From contig CAVQBE010000002.1 of NCBI GenBank assembly GCA_963710675.1, positions 124,001 through 188,000 of the forward strand: 64,000 bases of DNA, given 5' to 3'. The translations under genes and the position numbers were made by a program. Under the pieces are notes generated by a model. That model had not been told where the DNA came from. It searched no databases and saw only the letters and a program-made list of their open reading frames with translations. Below, piece after piece: positions 15,609 through 24,680 of this stretch; within the stretch, counting starts at the first letter, position 1, and every line of letters starts with the position of its first letter. The stretch comes from JACCZX01 sp963710675. GTDB lineage: Bacteria; Pseudomonadota; Gammaproteobacteria; Burkholderiales; Burkholderiaceae_F.

Positions 15609-15638
15609 GCCCCCGGCATTGTTTGACAGGTCGCCGAT

Positions 15639-16775
15639 ATGCAGGTGAGTCAAGGTTTCGACAGTGGCGCGATCGAAGTGATTGCGTGTAACGGCGCACG
15701 CGCCGACCTTGCGATTCGCCGCGATATCACTGCGACCGGCGAGGCTGGGGAATTCCTGCAGTGGTTTCATTTTCGCGTCACTGGCGCCGAGCAGAGCGGC
15801 GCCGAGTTTCGAATCGTCAATGCCGGCGCGACGACCTATCCGGACGGATGGCGCGACTACCGAGCGGTCGCAAGCTGGAACCGCCGCGATTGGGAGCGAA
15901 TTCCTACAAGCTATGACGGGCAAGTTCTGACAATCAACCTACCGTCCGCGCCCGGGCCTTCGTATATCTCTTATTTCGAGCCGTATTCATGGGAACGTCA
16001 TTTGATGCTGTTGGCAGACTGCATCTCACGCGGCGCGCGGCTGCGACGGCTAGGCGCCAGCATTCAAGGACGTGATATCGATGCACTCGTTATTGGTGAC
16101 GGCACGCGGCCCGTTTGGGTTATCGCCCGCCAGCATCCGGGCGAAACCATGGCCGAATGGTTTGTTGACGGGTTTTTGCAACGGCTGCTTGACAGCACCG
16201 ATGCGTCGGCACAAGCAGTGCGGAACGCCGCCACCTTTTACATCGTTCCCAACATGAATCCGGACGGCTCGATCCTCGGCAACTTGCGGACCAACGGAGC
16301 GGGCGCCAATTTGAATCGCGAATGGCTTGAGCCATCGGTTGAACGCAGCCCGGAAGTGAAGTGCGTACGCGACGCAATGCATGTAAGCGGCTGTGATGCG
16401 TTCTTCGACATTCACGGTGACGAGAATCTCCCCTATGTGTTCGTCGCCGGTTGCGAAATGCTGCCAAGCTTCACAGCGCAGCAGGCCGCCGATCAGGACG
16501 CTTTCGCAGCCGACTTTCGTGCCGTAAGTCCGGACTTTCAGAGCGAGCACGGTTATCACGCAAGCAAATACAAGGATGACGTTCTGAAACTCGCCTCGAA
16601 GTATGCCGGCCACACATTTGGCTGCCTGTCATTGACGCTCGAGATGCCGTTCAAGGACAACGCAAATGCGCCTGATTTGCGATTCGGATGGAGCGCTGCA
16701 CGCAGTGCGCAACTCGGCGCAGCAATGCTCGATCCAATTCGTCAGCATCTCGTTCGCACCGGGTCGGGCTCGTGA
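15639..16775 (+). CDS. M14 family zinc carboxypeptidase (cytosolic carboxypeptidase-like)
   Basis: Cytoplasmic metallocarboxypeptidase of 378 residues resembling the bacterial relatives of AGBL/CCP enzymes. An N-terminal beta-sandwich domain (about 1-115) precedes the catalytic domain. Zinc ligands are H166 and E169 in RQHPGETMAEW and H259 in FDIHGDE. The substrate-binding motif NLNREW is at 224-229, and the general-base Glu is probably in LTLEMPFKDN near 340. There is no signal peptide. Its stop TGA overlaps the GTG start of the next gene, so the two are likely co-translated. The natural substrate is unknown. Confidence 0.9.
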   Translation: MQVSQGFDSGAIEVIACNGARADLAIRRDITATGEAGEFLQWFHFRVTGAEQSGAEFRIVNAGATTYPDGWRDYRAVASWNRRDWERIPTSYDGQVLTINLPSAPGPSYISYFEPYSWERHLMLLADCISRGARLRRLGASIQGRDIDALVIGDGTRPVWVIARQHPGETMAEWFVDGFLQRLLDSTDASAQAVRNAATFYIVPNMNPDGSILGNLRTNGAGANLNREWLEPSVERSPEVKCVRDAMHVSGCDAFFDIHGDENLPYVFVAGCEMLPSFTAQQAADQDAFAADFRAVSPDFQSEHGYHASKYKDDVLKLASKYAGHTFGCLSLTLEMPFKDNANAPDLRFGWSAARSAQLGAAMLDPIRQHLVRTGSGS

Positions 16776-17812
16776 CGGTTGCCGTCGGTTCTCGGCTAAC
16801 GCTGCGCCGCGCGAGGCTGCTTGATCGGCCGCGCATCTATGAGTGGTTGACGCAGTCGGATCTGGTGACCAACACGATGGGAACGCCGTTTTATCCCGAA
16901 CGGCCGGTGCCGACCCTCGACGAATTTTCGGCCGAGTACGTCAACGCCTATTTCGACGGCACACGGCCTTACGCGGGCCGAATGTTCGTCATCGTGGCTG
17001 GCGGCGACGAGATCGGCTGTGTATCGCACGGACCGATCGATCTGCTGAACGATGTTGTAGAGCTCGACATCTGGCTTGCCGAGCGCCGCCTGACCAGCCG
17101 CGGCCTCGGGTCGGAGGCACTCGTGTTGTTGGCCGACTGGATGCAAACCAATTATGGCGTCAACCGTTTCCTCGTGCGGCCTTCTCGTCGTAACGTGCGG
17201 GCCTTGCGTGCGATGCGCCGCGCAGGATTTCGCGAAACTGACCTGCCGGCGGCCGAAGTGATCGAGAAACTTCATTTGCCGCCCGGCGACTATTCGGACG
17301 AAGTGCTGCTATTCCGAATCCTCCCGGTGCCGACGACCACCATGGCTCCGGATCCTGCGCGCATCTACGTTTTTCTCGACAGCGAGTTCACAAGTTTGCA
17401 GACACCCGAGTTGATCAGCATTGGCGCTGTGGCTACCGACTCCACGGCTTTCTATGCCGAAGTGCAGGGCTGGAGTCGCGAGCGCTCCAGTGAGTTCGTC
17501 AAGGAAATTGTTGTGCCACTGCTCGATGGCGATGCGGTTCCACTGCCGCTGGCAGCCGAAGCATTCTCCGCGTGGCTCGACGAGCGGGCGGGGCGCGCCC
17601 CGACCACAATAGTCAGCGACTCAGGATACGACCGCTGGGCACTGACCGAACTGCTCGGCCGGGAGGACCTTCCGAGCGGTATCGACTGGAAGCGCGTACC
17701 GATTTCGTATGAAGAGATGGACGACGCGACCAAGCAGATGAATCTGCGCCGTCATCATGCGCTGGACGACGCAAGAGCGCTGCGTCAGTTGGTGATGCAT
17801 TCGGGCGGATAA
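16772..17812 (+). CDS. GNAT acetyltransferase fused to a Rv2179c-like 3'-5' exoribonuclease domain
   Basis: One uninterrupted frame of 346 codons holds two domains. Residues about 4-188 look like a RimJ/AAC(6')-type GNAT domain; SRGLGSEALVLLADW carries the acetyl-CoA loop and RNVRALRAMRRAGF the C-terminal signature. After a short linker (VPTTTMAPDPA), residues about 195-346 match the Rv2179c-like DEDD exoribonuclease family: YVFLDSEFTSLQTPELISIG with the D-x-E pair, a middle VSDSGYDRWAL, and HHALDDARALR at the end. An in-frame ATG at 17342 could yield the nuclease alone. Starting at GTG 16772 overlaps the carboxypeptidase stop. I know of no characterised protein of this layout; either domain could be specific for nucleotides or tRNA. 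Confidence 0.8.
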   Translation: MTVAVGSRLTLRRARLLDRPRIYEWLTQSDLVTNTMGTPFYPERPVPTLDEFSAEYVNAYFDGTRPYAGRMFVIVAGGDEIGCVSHGPIDLLNDVVELDIWLAERRLTSRGLGSEALVLLADWMQTNYGVNRFLVRPSRRNVRALRAMRRAGFRETDLPAAEVIEKLHLPPGDYSDEVLLFRILPVPTTTMAPDPARIYVFLDSEFTSLQTPELISIGAVATDSTAFYAEVQGWSRERSSEFVKEIVVPLLDGDAVPLPLAAEAFSAWLDERAGRAPTTIVSDSGYDRWALTELLGREDLPSGIDWKRVPISYEEMDDATKQMNLRRHHALDDARALRQLVMHSGG

Positions 17813-17833
17813 GAATTGTCCGCCGCAGGCGCT

Positions 17834-18223
17834 CTATTGCAGATCCGCCGCGTGACGCTTCAATTGCTCTAGCGTCACCACATCGAGCGCCGTCTCGTGC
17901 GTCGCTGTCAGCAGAACCTGTGGCGCGGCTCCGGCGTCGAATGCTTCTTTCCAGCGTGCGACGCAGATACACCAACGGTCGCCCGGCTTCAGTCCCGGAA
18001 AGTCGAACTCAGGATGCGGTGTGACGAGATCATTACCGCGTTGAACTGAAAACTCGAGAAACTCGCGCGTGACCTTCGCGCAGACGGTGTGCGAGCCGAT
18101 GTCCTGCGGACCGGTGTGGCAGTACCCGTCCCGATAGAAACCGGTCGCCGGAGAGTCGCAACAACCGGTCAGTTCGCCGCCGAGAACATTGCGAGCCGAT
18201 GAGGGCCTGTCCGGATCGCGCAT
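17834..18223 (-). CDS. DUF2237 family protein
   Basis: 129-residue protein with the DUF2237 pattern: ARNVLGGELTGCCDSPATGFYRDGYC at the start, GSHTVCAKVTREFLEFS, GNDLVTPHPEFDFPGLKPGDRWCICVARW, and an end of ALDVVTLEQLKRHAADL. Conserved cysteines and the tryptophan-rich segment are present. The function is unknown. It is convergent with the GNAT/exonuclease gene and is transcribed in the same direction as the Mla-like operon. Confidence 0.9.
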   Translation of the reverse strand: MRDPDRPSSARNVLGGELTGCCDSPATGFYRDGYCHTGPQDIGSHTVCAKVTREFLEFSVQRGNDLVTPHPEFDFPGLKPGDRWCICVARWKEAFDAGAAPQVLLTATHETALDVVTLEQLKRHAADLQ

Positions 18224-18236
18224 TTAAAGCGGGCCT

Positions 18237-18902
18237 TCAACTTTTGCCGTCACGTGAAGGGCGGGGTTCGGGCGGTGGTAGCGCGTCGGCTGTGCGCTCG
18301 AGCCAGGGCACGATCTCATCGAGTAGCGTTGTCAGTGCCCTGCTCAGTGCGGCAGCTGCGGCCGGCGCGTTCTCCTGTGCCACCGGCGCAGACGCGATAA
18401 AGCGCTTGCGCTCGACCAGGTTGCGGCCGCGGCGTTCGATCAGCTCTGCGGTTACTTCAACCCGCGCCGTGCCGGCGGTCACATCGTGAACGAGTTCGTT
18501 GACACCCACGTTCAGAATCAGTCCGCCGCCAACGCCACTGCCAAGCCGTGCCACGGAATCGAAAATTCGGCGTGCTTCGATCCGTTGACTTAACAAATTC
18601 ACGACGCGTTCTGAAGGGCGATCGGTCCAGCTCGCGAACTGATAGAACTGGCGCTGCTGCACGGCCCGTGTGTACGCCATCGAATAAGTATCTCCGATCG
18701 ACTCTGACGGAAGCGTCGACAGCAGCAACCGACGATCGATCGACGTCGCTCGCGGCTCTACCTGCGGAGACAGGTCTGTGAGACGGTACTGTGCGAGCGC
18801 GTTGCCTTCGCCACCCAACCCGATGCTGAAACAGCCGGCCACTGCTGCTGCCATGCATGCGACGAGGATCATGCGCACTCGACGGAAGGGCAGGCTACTC
18901 AC
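18237..18902 (-). CDS. ABC-type transport auxiliary lipoprotein (PqiC-like)
   Basis: 221-residue lipoprotein: basic N-terminus, hydrophobic stretch and lipobox AVAGC with the acylated Cys at residue 24. The body (QYRLTDLSPQ, then RVVNLLSQRIEARRIFDSV) fits the ABC-type transport auxiliary lipoprotein family that includes PqiC. It probably sits in the outer membrane or faces the periplasm. It is the last gene of a minus-strand operon with an MCE protein, ATPase and permease, overlapping the MCE gene by 8 bases, so a role in phospholipid or other lipid transport across the envelope is inferred. Confidence 0.85.
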   Translation of the reverse strand: MSSLPFRRVRMILVACMAAAVAGCFSIGLGGEGNALAQYRLTDLSPQVEPRATSIDRRLLLSTLPSESIGDTYSMAYTRAVQQRQFYQFASWTDRPSERVVNLLSQRIEARRIFDSVARLGSGVGGGLILNVGVNELVHDVTAGTARVEVTAELIERRGRNLVERKRFIASAPVAQENAPAAAAALSRALTTLLDEIVPWLERTADALPPPEPRPSRDGKS

Positions 18903-19833
18903 CCGGCCCTCGTTGCGTTTTGCCGGGACCGAGCAATGCAGCGCGCGGGTCGCGCAATTGGTCGAGCAGGCGTGTCATTGCTTCGACGGTGGCCCGCAGC
19001 TCGATCACTCCGACCGTAAACTGTTCGTCCGTCGACGATGCCACGTCCGACAAGGTGCGCGTAAGTGCCAGGGTTTGCTTCTCGAGCGCGTTGGCCGCGA
19101 GTGAGACGTCTTTCAATGTCTGGTCGGCTTGCCTGAGGGCGGGTGCAATGTCGGCACCGGTTCGTTCCGCAACTTGACCCACCTTGGTGGCGGCACCGGC
19201 AATGTCGGTCGCCGCAGCATTGAACGTCACCAGCGTCTTATCCAAGTCCTTCATGCGCTGATTCAGTCCGGCCGTCAGTTCTTTGATATTGGCAAGCGAC
19301 GATGTCACTGCGGCTCGATTGTCGGCCGTCAGTAGCAGATTGATGTTTTCGAGCGTCTCAGCCGCGATGTCACCGATACGACCGACCTTGCCGGCGATTG
19401 CATCGAAGCTCGATTCACCTTCCGCTATCAGCGGGTAGGACTGACCATCGTTTACTTCGGTCAGCGGCGGCCCTGCAGGCTCGGGAGTAATCAATGTGAT
19501 GCGCGCAATGCCTGTTACGAAATTGCGGACGACGATAGCGACCGTATTGGTTCGCACCGGAGCGCGCGGGTCGGTGCGAATCGTGACGCGCACACGGTTG
19601 ATTTTCTCGGCAAGCAGATCGTAGTCTTCGACGCGCCCAATCTTGATCCCGCGCATGTCAACGTCGGCACCAATCTGCAGCCCGTCGAGGGGTTGCCGCT
19701 CGAAGTAGATCGTGTAGTACTTGAAATCGCCGCGGCCGCCGGCGCGATTGAGCCAAACGACGGCGGCAATCAGTGCTGCAACGAGCACGATCAACGCGAC
19801 TCCGACGTAGGTGTACTTGGCTTCCGCTTCCAT
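18895..19833 (-). CDS. MlaD/MCE family substrate-binding protein
   Basis: Single-pass inner-membrane protein of about 312 residues: TM segment at about 7-29, an MCE domain at about 38-115 (YYTIYFERQPLDGLQIGADV, RGIKIGRVEDY), then a long predicted helical/coiled-coil region. MCE hexamers form channels for lipids between the two membranes. I start at ATG 19833, which leaves 10 bases after the ATPase stop; an upstream in-frame GTG would add 13 basic residues inside the ATPase gene. Gene order permease-ATPase-MCE-lipoprotein is the usual one. Confidence 0.9.
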   Translation of the reverse strand: MEAEAKYTYVGVALIVLVAALIAAVVWLNRAGGRGDFKYYTIYFERQPLDGLQIGADVDMRGIKIGRVEDYDLLAEKINRVRVTIRTDPRAPVRTNTVAIVVRNFVTGIARITLITPEPAGPPLTEVNDGQSYPLIAEGESSFDAIAGKVGRIGDIAAETLENINLLLTADNRAAVTSSLANIKELTAGLNQRMKDLDKTLVTFNAAATDIAGAATKVGQVAERTGADIAPALRQADQTLKDVSLAANALEKQTLALTRTLSDVASSTDEQFTVGVIELRATVEAMTRLLDQLRDPRAALLGPGKTQRGPGE

Positions 19834-19843
19834 CGCGCTGATT

Positions 19844-20623
19844 CTACGAGACGGCCTCGGTGTCAGGTGCAACCATCGTGCGCACAGAGAAGTAGGACTT
19901 GATCCACTCGACGTCGGATCGAACGATCTCTTCGATCGGGCCGTCGGCCAGCACTTTTCCGCCGCCGAGCACGATGATTCGATCGACTACGGTGAGCAGC
20001 GTGTCCAGATCGTGCGTCACCAAAAACACCGTGATGTTCAGATCGTCCACGAGCGAACGCACCAGCTGATCGAATGCACGCGCCGTGGTGGGGTCGAGGC
20101 CCGAAGTGGGCTCATCCAGAAACAGCACTTCTGGCTCAAGCGCGAGCGCACGCGCAATGGCAGCCCGCTTGCGCATACCGCCGGACAGCTCACTCGGCAT
20201 TTTTTCCGCAGCGTCTGGCCCTAGCCCCGCCTGCGACAGTCGCAGCTTGACCAGCGGATCGAGCAGAGCAGGGGGTACCCGCGAGTGCTCGAGCAACGGA
20301 ACCGCGACATTCTGCGCAACGGTCATCGAGGAAAACAGTGCGCCATCTTGAAACATCATTCCGAAACGGCGGCGCATTGCATTGAGTTGCTCCGCCGAGT
20401 CTTGCCACACATCGGTCCCAAGCAAGTGAATCCGCCCCGAAGTAGGTCGCTGCAAGCCGATGATCTCGCGCAACAGCACCGACTTTCCCGTGCCGCTGCC
20501 GCCGATCAGCGCAGTCAGCGTTCCACGCTGCAAACTGAAGCTCACTCCGTCATGAACCTTCTGTTCGCCGAAGCGCGTGACTACGGAGTCGACTTCCAGA
20601 ATCGTTTCCGCGCGCGTCGTCAT
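19844..20623 (-). CDS. ABC transporter ATP-binding protein (MlaF-like)
   Basis: 259-residue nucleotide-binding subunit. Walker A is GGSGTGKSV (about 37-45), the ABC signature LSGGMRKRAAIARALA (about 143-158), and Walker B EVLFLDEPTSGLDP directly after. A C-terminal extension typical of MlaF follows. It powers the MlaE-type permease encoded just upstream, with a 4-base overlap. Confidence 0.93.
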   Translation of the reverse strand: MTTRAETILEVDSVVTRFGEQKVHDGVSFSLQRGTLTALIGGSGTGKSVLLREIIGLQRPTSGRIHLLGTDVWQDSAEQLNAMRRRFGMMFQDGALFSSMTVAQNVAVPLLEHSRVPPALLDPLVKLRLSQAGLGPDAAEKMPSELSGGMRKRAAIARALALEPEVLFLDEPTSGLDPTTARAFDQLVRSLVDDLNITVFLVTHDLDTLLTVVDRIIVLGGGKVLADGPIEEIVRSDVEWIKSYFSVRTMVAPDTEAVS

Positions 20624-21768
20624 ATTCCGAGTTCCTGAAAGAACACGGCAAATGCGGCGTCGAGCAGGATGACCGACACGATGCTCTGCACGACAGTCGA
20701 CGTGGTTGCCATGCCGACCGCACGCGTGTCCCGATCAACCGACATTCCCATCCGGCACCCTATTACCGCAATGACGAGCGCGAACACCGGCGCCTTGGCC
20801 AGCCCGACCAGTGGATGCGAAATGTCTAGTCCATCGCGCAGCCGGCTGATGAACGTCGTCGGCGTGACATCGAGCATGGAATCCGCAACCATGATGGCGC
20901 CGCTCAGACTCATCAGGTCGCCAACGAATACGAGAAGTGGCATCGCCACCATCAGTGCGATCACCCGCGGCAATACCAGTACATCCATCGGCGACAGGCC
21001 GAGCGTTCGAATCGCATCGGTCTCCTCCGTGAGCTTCATCGCACCGAGCTGCGCCGTAAACGCTGCCCCCGAGCGGCCGGCCACAATCACCGCGACAATG
21101 ATCGGCGCAAACTCGCGCGTCATTCCGATGCCGACGCCATCGACGACAAAAATATTGGCGCCGAACTGTTCGGCCTGCAGTCCGAGAAGGTAAGTAAAAA
21201 CGATGCCAATCAACAATGTCACAAGCGCGACAACGGGGATCGCGTTCAGGCAAACCTGTTCGAACTGCACCGCAAGCTCGCGCATGCGCACTGAGCGCGG
21301 GCGCAACAGGCTGTGCGCGATTCCTGCCACAGTTGCACCTAGAAAATTGACGTCGCCAACGATCCCGTGGCCCACCTCTATCGCGCGCCGTCCTATCATT
21401 TCGACAATGCGCTCGCGGTGATGCTCGGTCGGGGCGCGTGCAGCGTCGAGGCGCTTAAGCACTTGCTCGACGATGCGCAGCTCGTTCTGAGCAAAGCCAG
21501 TCAACTGTGCCCTCGATTCCCCGGCAAGCTCGAGATAGTTAAGCAGCGCGAGAGCACCCGCCGAATCAATCTCGGCGATCTTGCTGCCGTCAATAATGAC
21601 TTTCGGCGGCAGTTTCAGGGCCGAGAGTTGTGTCGTAATGCCCTCAAGAAACGACAAGCGCCAGGTGCCGGTCAGTTGAATGACCGCGGCATCCGCTCCT
21701 TGCGGAATTAAAACTGCGTTAGGGGCGACACCTGGGTCGCCCTCCGCATCCGCATATCTGAAGCTCAC
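20620..21768 (-). CDS. MlaE family permease with N-terminal STAS domain
   Basis: 382 residues. The first ~115 form a STAS domain (VIIDGSKIAEIDSAGALALL), which in canonical systems is a separate protein (MlaB). The remainder is an MlaE permease with the conserved GxxGxxxTxE-like region (GAMKLTEETDAIRTLGLSPM) and about five membrane segments. The fused STAS-permease form occurs in many betaproteobacteria. No MlaC-like periplasmic carrier is encoded here. The gene starts the operon and overlaps the acnA stop region by four bases. Confidence 0.9.
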   Translation of the reverse strand: MSFRYADAEGDPGVAPNAVLIPQGADAAVIQLTGTWRLSFLEGITTQLSALKLPPKVIIDGSKIAEIDSAGALALLNYLELAGESRAQLTGFAQNELRIVEQVLKRLDAARAPTEHHRERIVEMIGRRAIEVGHGIVGDVNFLGATVAGIAHSLLRPRSVRMRELAVQFEQVCLNAIPVVALVTLLIGIVFTYLLGLQAEQFGANIFVVDGVGIGMTREFAPIIVAVIVAGRSGAAFTAQLGAMKLTEETDAIRTLGLSPMDVLVLPRVIALMVAMPLLVFVGDLMSLSGAIMVADSMLDVTPTTFISRLRDGLDISHPLVGLAKAPVFALVIAVIGCRMGMSVDRDTRAVGMATTSTVVQSIVSVILLDAAFAVFFQELGI

Positions 21769-24587
21769 GCCGCGAGCAATTGCCGCAGCACAAACGGCAG
21801 AATGCCACCGTGCTTGTAGTACTCGACCTCAATCGGCGTGTCGATGCGCAGCCTGACGGTCACGCTTTGCGTTTTGCCTCCGGCGCGGTGAATCACCAAG
21901 GTTGCATCCTGCTGCGGCTTGATGCCGCCTTCAAGACCTTCGATATCGAATGTCTCGTTACCTATCAGCTTCAATGTCTGTGCGCTGTCGCTGCCAAGGA
22001 ACTGAAGCGGCAACACCCCCATGCCGACCAGGTTGCTGCGGTGTATGCGCTCAAAGCTGCGCGCGATGACTGCCTTCACGCCAAGCAGTTGCGTGCCCTT
22101 TGCCGCCCAGTCGCGCGATGATCCCGTGCCGTATTCCTCGCCGCCGAGAACAATCGTCGGGACACCCTCGTCGATGTACTTCATCGCGGCGTCGTAGATC
22201 GACATCAGCTCGCCCGAAGGTTGGCGCAGCGTGAACCCCCCCTCGATGCGCGAACCGTCCGCCTGTTGCGGAATCATCAGGTTTTTAATGCGTACGTTCG
22301 CAAAGGTACCGCGCATCATCACTTCGTGATTGCCGCGGCGCGCTCCGTAGGAATTGAAGTCCGCCTTGAGCACGTTGTTGCCAATCAGCCACTGGCCGGC
22401 GGGTGAAGTGTCCTTGATCGCTCCCGCTGGAGAAATGTGATCGGTGGTGATTGAATCACCAAAGATGCCAAGCGCGCGTGCACCGCTGATACCGGTCGGC
22501 AGGGCTTTGGGTTGCATAGCAAAGTCGTCGAAAAACGGCGGCTTCGCAATGTAGGTGGATTTTGGCCATGTGTAGACCTGGCCCGAAACGCTTCCGACCT
22601 TATTCCACAGCTCGCCCGGATCGCTTTTCACCTTGGCGTAATTCGCTTCGTATGCTTGCGGATCCATCGCATATTTCATCAGTGCATAAATCTCGTCAGA
22701 GCTCGGCCACACATCGCCAAGCCACACGTCCTTGCCGCTCGAGTTCCTGCCGAGTGGCTCGGTCATCAGGTCCTTCAACATAGTGCCGGCAATTGCATAA
22801 GCCACGACCAGGGGCGGCGACGCGAGGAAGTTTGCTTTCAGGTTCGGATGAATGCGCGCCTCAAAATTGCGATTGCCCGACAGCACTGCGGCACACACCA
22901 GATTGTTGCTGATGATCGTTTCGTTGATCTCGGGTGACAGGTCACCCGCGTTCCCGATGCATGTAGTGCAACCGTACGCAGCGAGCGAAAATCCGAGCTT
23001 CTCGAGGTAAGGCAGCAGACCGGTTTTCTGCAGATAGTCGGTAACGATGCGCGAGCCCGGGGCCAATGAGGTCTTGATGTGCTTTTGCACTGTCAGGCCT
23101 GCCTCGACCGCTTTTTTCGCAAGCAGCCCGGCCGCCAGCAGCACGCCCGGATTACTGGTGTTGGTGCACGAAGTGATCGCCGCGATCAGCACGTCACCGT
23201 CGGCGATCGCGACGCCGCTGCGCTCGGGCGCTCGGGCCGGCTGCAGCAGTGGTCGATTGCCCTTCATCTCAACGACGTCACGTGGTGCGCCGTTGGGGGT
23301 CGCCGGGCCCGGTCCTGCGCGGACACCGTTATCCGCGCCGATGGCGAAACGTTGCGACAGGCGTGCCGTGGGCTGATTGAATCCGTTGTCGAGGACGGGC
23401 GCGGAAAACAGGCGCGTGAATTCGCGCTTCACATTGCCGATCTCAATTCGATCCTGCGGCCGCTTTGGCCCGGCGAGCGAAGGCGCTACGGTACCGAGAT
23501 CAAGTGCGACGACCGATGAATAGTCGATCGCGCCGGCCTTCGGAATGCCGAACAACCCTTGCGCGCGGAAATACGCTTCGAAAGCTGCAAGCTCGTCGTG
23601 TGTGCGACCCGTGCCCTCAAAGTACGAAATCGTCTTTTCATCGACGGGAAAAAATCCCATCGTCGCACCGTACTCGGGTGCCATGTTGCCGATAGTGGCT
23701 CTATCCGGCACGGCCAAGCTCGCAGTGCCTTCGCCGAAAAATTCGACGAACTTGCCGACGACTTTGGCTTTGCGAAGCAGCTCGGTGATCGACAACACCA
23801 GATCGGTGGCGGTGACGCCTTCGCGCAGTTTTCCTTTCAGATGCACGCCGACCACGTCCGGCGTCAGGAAATAAACCGGCTGCCCGAGCATGCCTGCTTC
23901 GGCCTCGATGCCGCCCACACCCCAGCCGACGACGCCGATGCCGTTGATCATCGTCGTGTGACTGTCGGTCCCGACCAGCGTATCGGGGTAGTAAATGCCG
24001 TCTTTCTTGTAAACGCCGCGCGCAAGGTATTCGAGATTGATCTGGTGCACGATGCCAAACCCAGGCGGCACGACGCCAAATGTGTCGAACGCCTGCATGC
24101 CCCACTTCATGAACTCGTAGCGCTCGCGGTTGCGCTGGAACTCGAGCTTCATGTTCAGATCCAGCGCGTCCTTGGTACCGTAGTGATCGATCATCACCGA
24201 GTGATCGACGACCAGATCGACGGGTACCAGCGGCTCGATAGTCTTTGCGTTCTTACCCATCTCGGCGGCCACGTTGCGCATTGCTGCCAAGTCGGCAAGC
24301 AAAGGCACGCCGGTGAAGTCCTGCAGCACAACCCTGGCTACCACGAACGGAATCTCGTCGGTGCGGGCGGCGCCCGGCTTCCAACCCGCAAGCTGGCGCA
24401 CGTGTTCCTCAGTGACCTTCACGCCGTCACAATTGCGCAGTACCGATTCGAGCACGATGCGAATTGAGACCGGCAGGCGAGAGACCTTGCCAAGGCCTGC
24501 GACTTCAAGCGCCGCCAAGTTGTAGAACTTGCCGCGCTTCGGGCCGACATTGAATTCTTGCAGCGAGTTAAAAAGATTGTGCGGCAT
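21765..24587 (-). CDS. acnA: Aconitate hydratase A
   Basis: Interconverts citrate and isocitrate and, next to prpD/prpC, may also hydrate 2-methyl-cis-aconitate. 940 residues, normal for AcnA. Fe-S ligands are seen in ITSCTNTSNP and CTTCIGNAG, with the swivelling C-terminal domain (EYGTGSSRDWAAKGT, RSFERIHRSNLVGMG) complete. ATG 24587 is chosen because GGAGA lies about 8-12 bases upstream; the TTG at 24602 is a frame extension only. It lies downstream of prpD on the same strand. Confidence 0.96.
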   Translation of the reverse strand: MPHNLFNSLQEFNVGPKRGKFYNLAALEVAGLGKVSRLPVSIRIVLESVLRNCDGVKVTEEHVRQLAGWKPGAARTDEIPFVVARVVLQDFTGVPLLADLAAMRNVAAEMGKNAKTIEPLVPVDLVVDHSVMIDHYGTKDALDLNMKLEFQRNRERYEFMKWGMQAFDTFGVVPPGFGIVHQINLEYLARGVYKKDGIYYPDTLVGTDSHTTMINGIGVVGWGVGGIEAEAGMLGQPVYFLTPDVVGVHLKGKLREGVTATDLVLSITELLRKAKVVGKFVEFFGEGTASLAVPDRATIGNMAPEYGATMGFFPVDEKTISYFEGTGRTHDELAAFEAYFRAQGLFGIPKAGAIDYSSVVALDLGTVAPSLAGPKRPQDRIEIGNVKREFTRLFSAPVLDNGFNQPTARLSQRFAIGADNGVRAGPGPATPNGAPRDVVEMKGNRPLLQPARAPERSGVAIADGDVLIAAITSCTNTSNPGVLLAAGLLAKKAVEAGLTVQKHIKTSLAPGSRIVTDYLQKTGLLPYLEKLGFSLAAYGCTTCIGNAGDLSPEINETIISNNLVCAAVLSGNRNFEARIHPNLKANFLASPPLVVAYAIAGTMLKDLMTEPLGRNSSGKDVWLGDVWPSSDEIYALMKYAMDPQAYEANYAKVKSDPGELWNKVGSVSGQVYTWPKSTYIAKPPFFDDFAMQPKALPTGISGARALGIFGDSITTDHISPAGAIKDTSPAGQWLIGNNVLKADFNSYGARRGNHEVMMRGTFANVRIKNLMIPQQADGSRIEGGFTLRQPSGELMSIYDAAMKYIDEGVPTIVLGGEEYGTGSSRDWAAKGTQLLGVKAVIARSFERIHRSNLVGMGVLPLQFLGSDSAQTLKLIGNETFDIEGLEGGIKPQQDATLVIHRAGGKTQSVTVRLRIDTPIEVEYYKHGGILPFVLRQLLAA

Positions 24588-24680
24588 AAAAAAATTCTCC
24601 AATGACAGACGCTGCGCCAGTGCCGTTGCCAGCCGTTTCCGCGCTATTCAATCGGACAAAGTGCGTTGCACTTCGTCCGT

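Noticed and set aside
16688..16771. An earlier start for the GNAT/exonuclease gene at 16688
   Set aside because: It would lie inside the carboxypeptidase 3' end and adds a Cys/Arg/Ser-rich segment with no homology. GTG 16772 coupled to the preceding stop is more likely.
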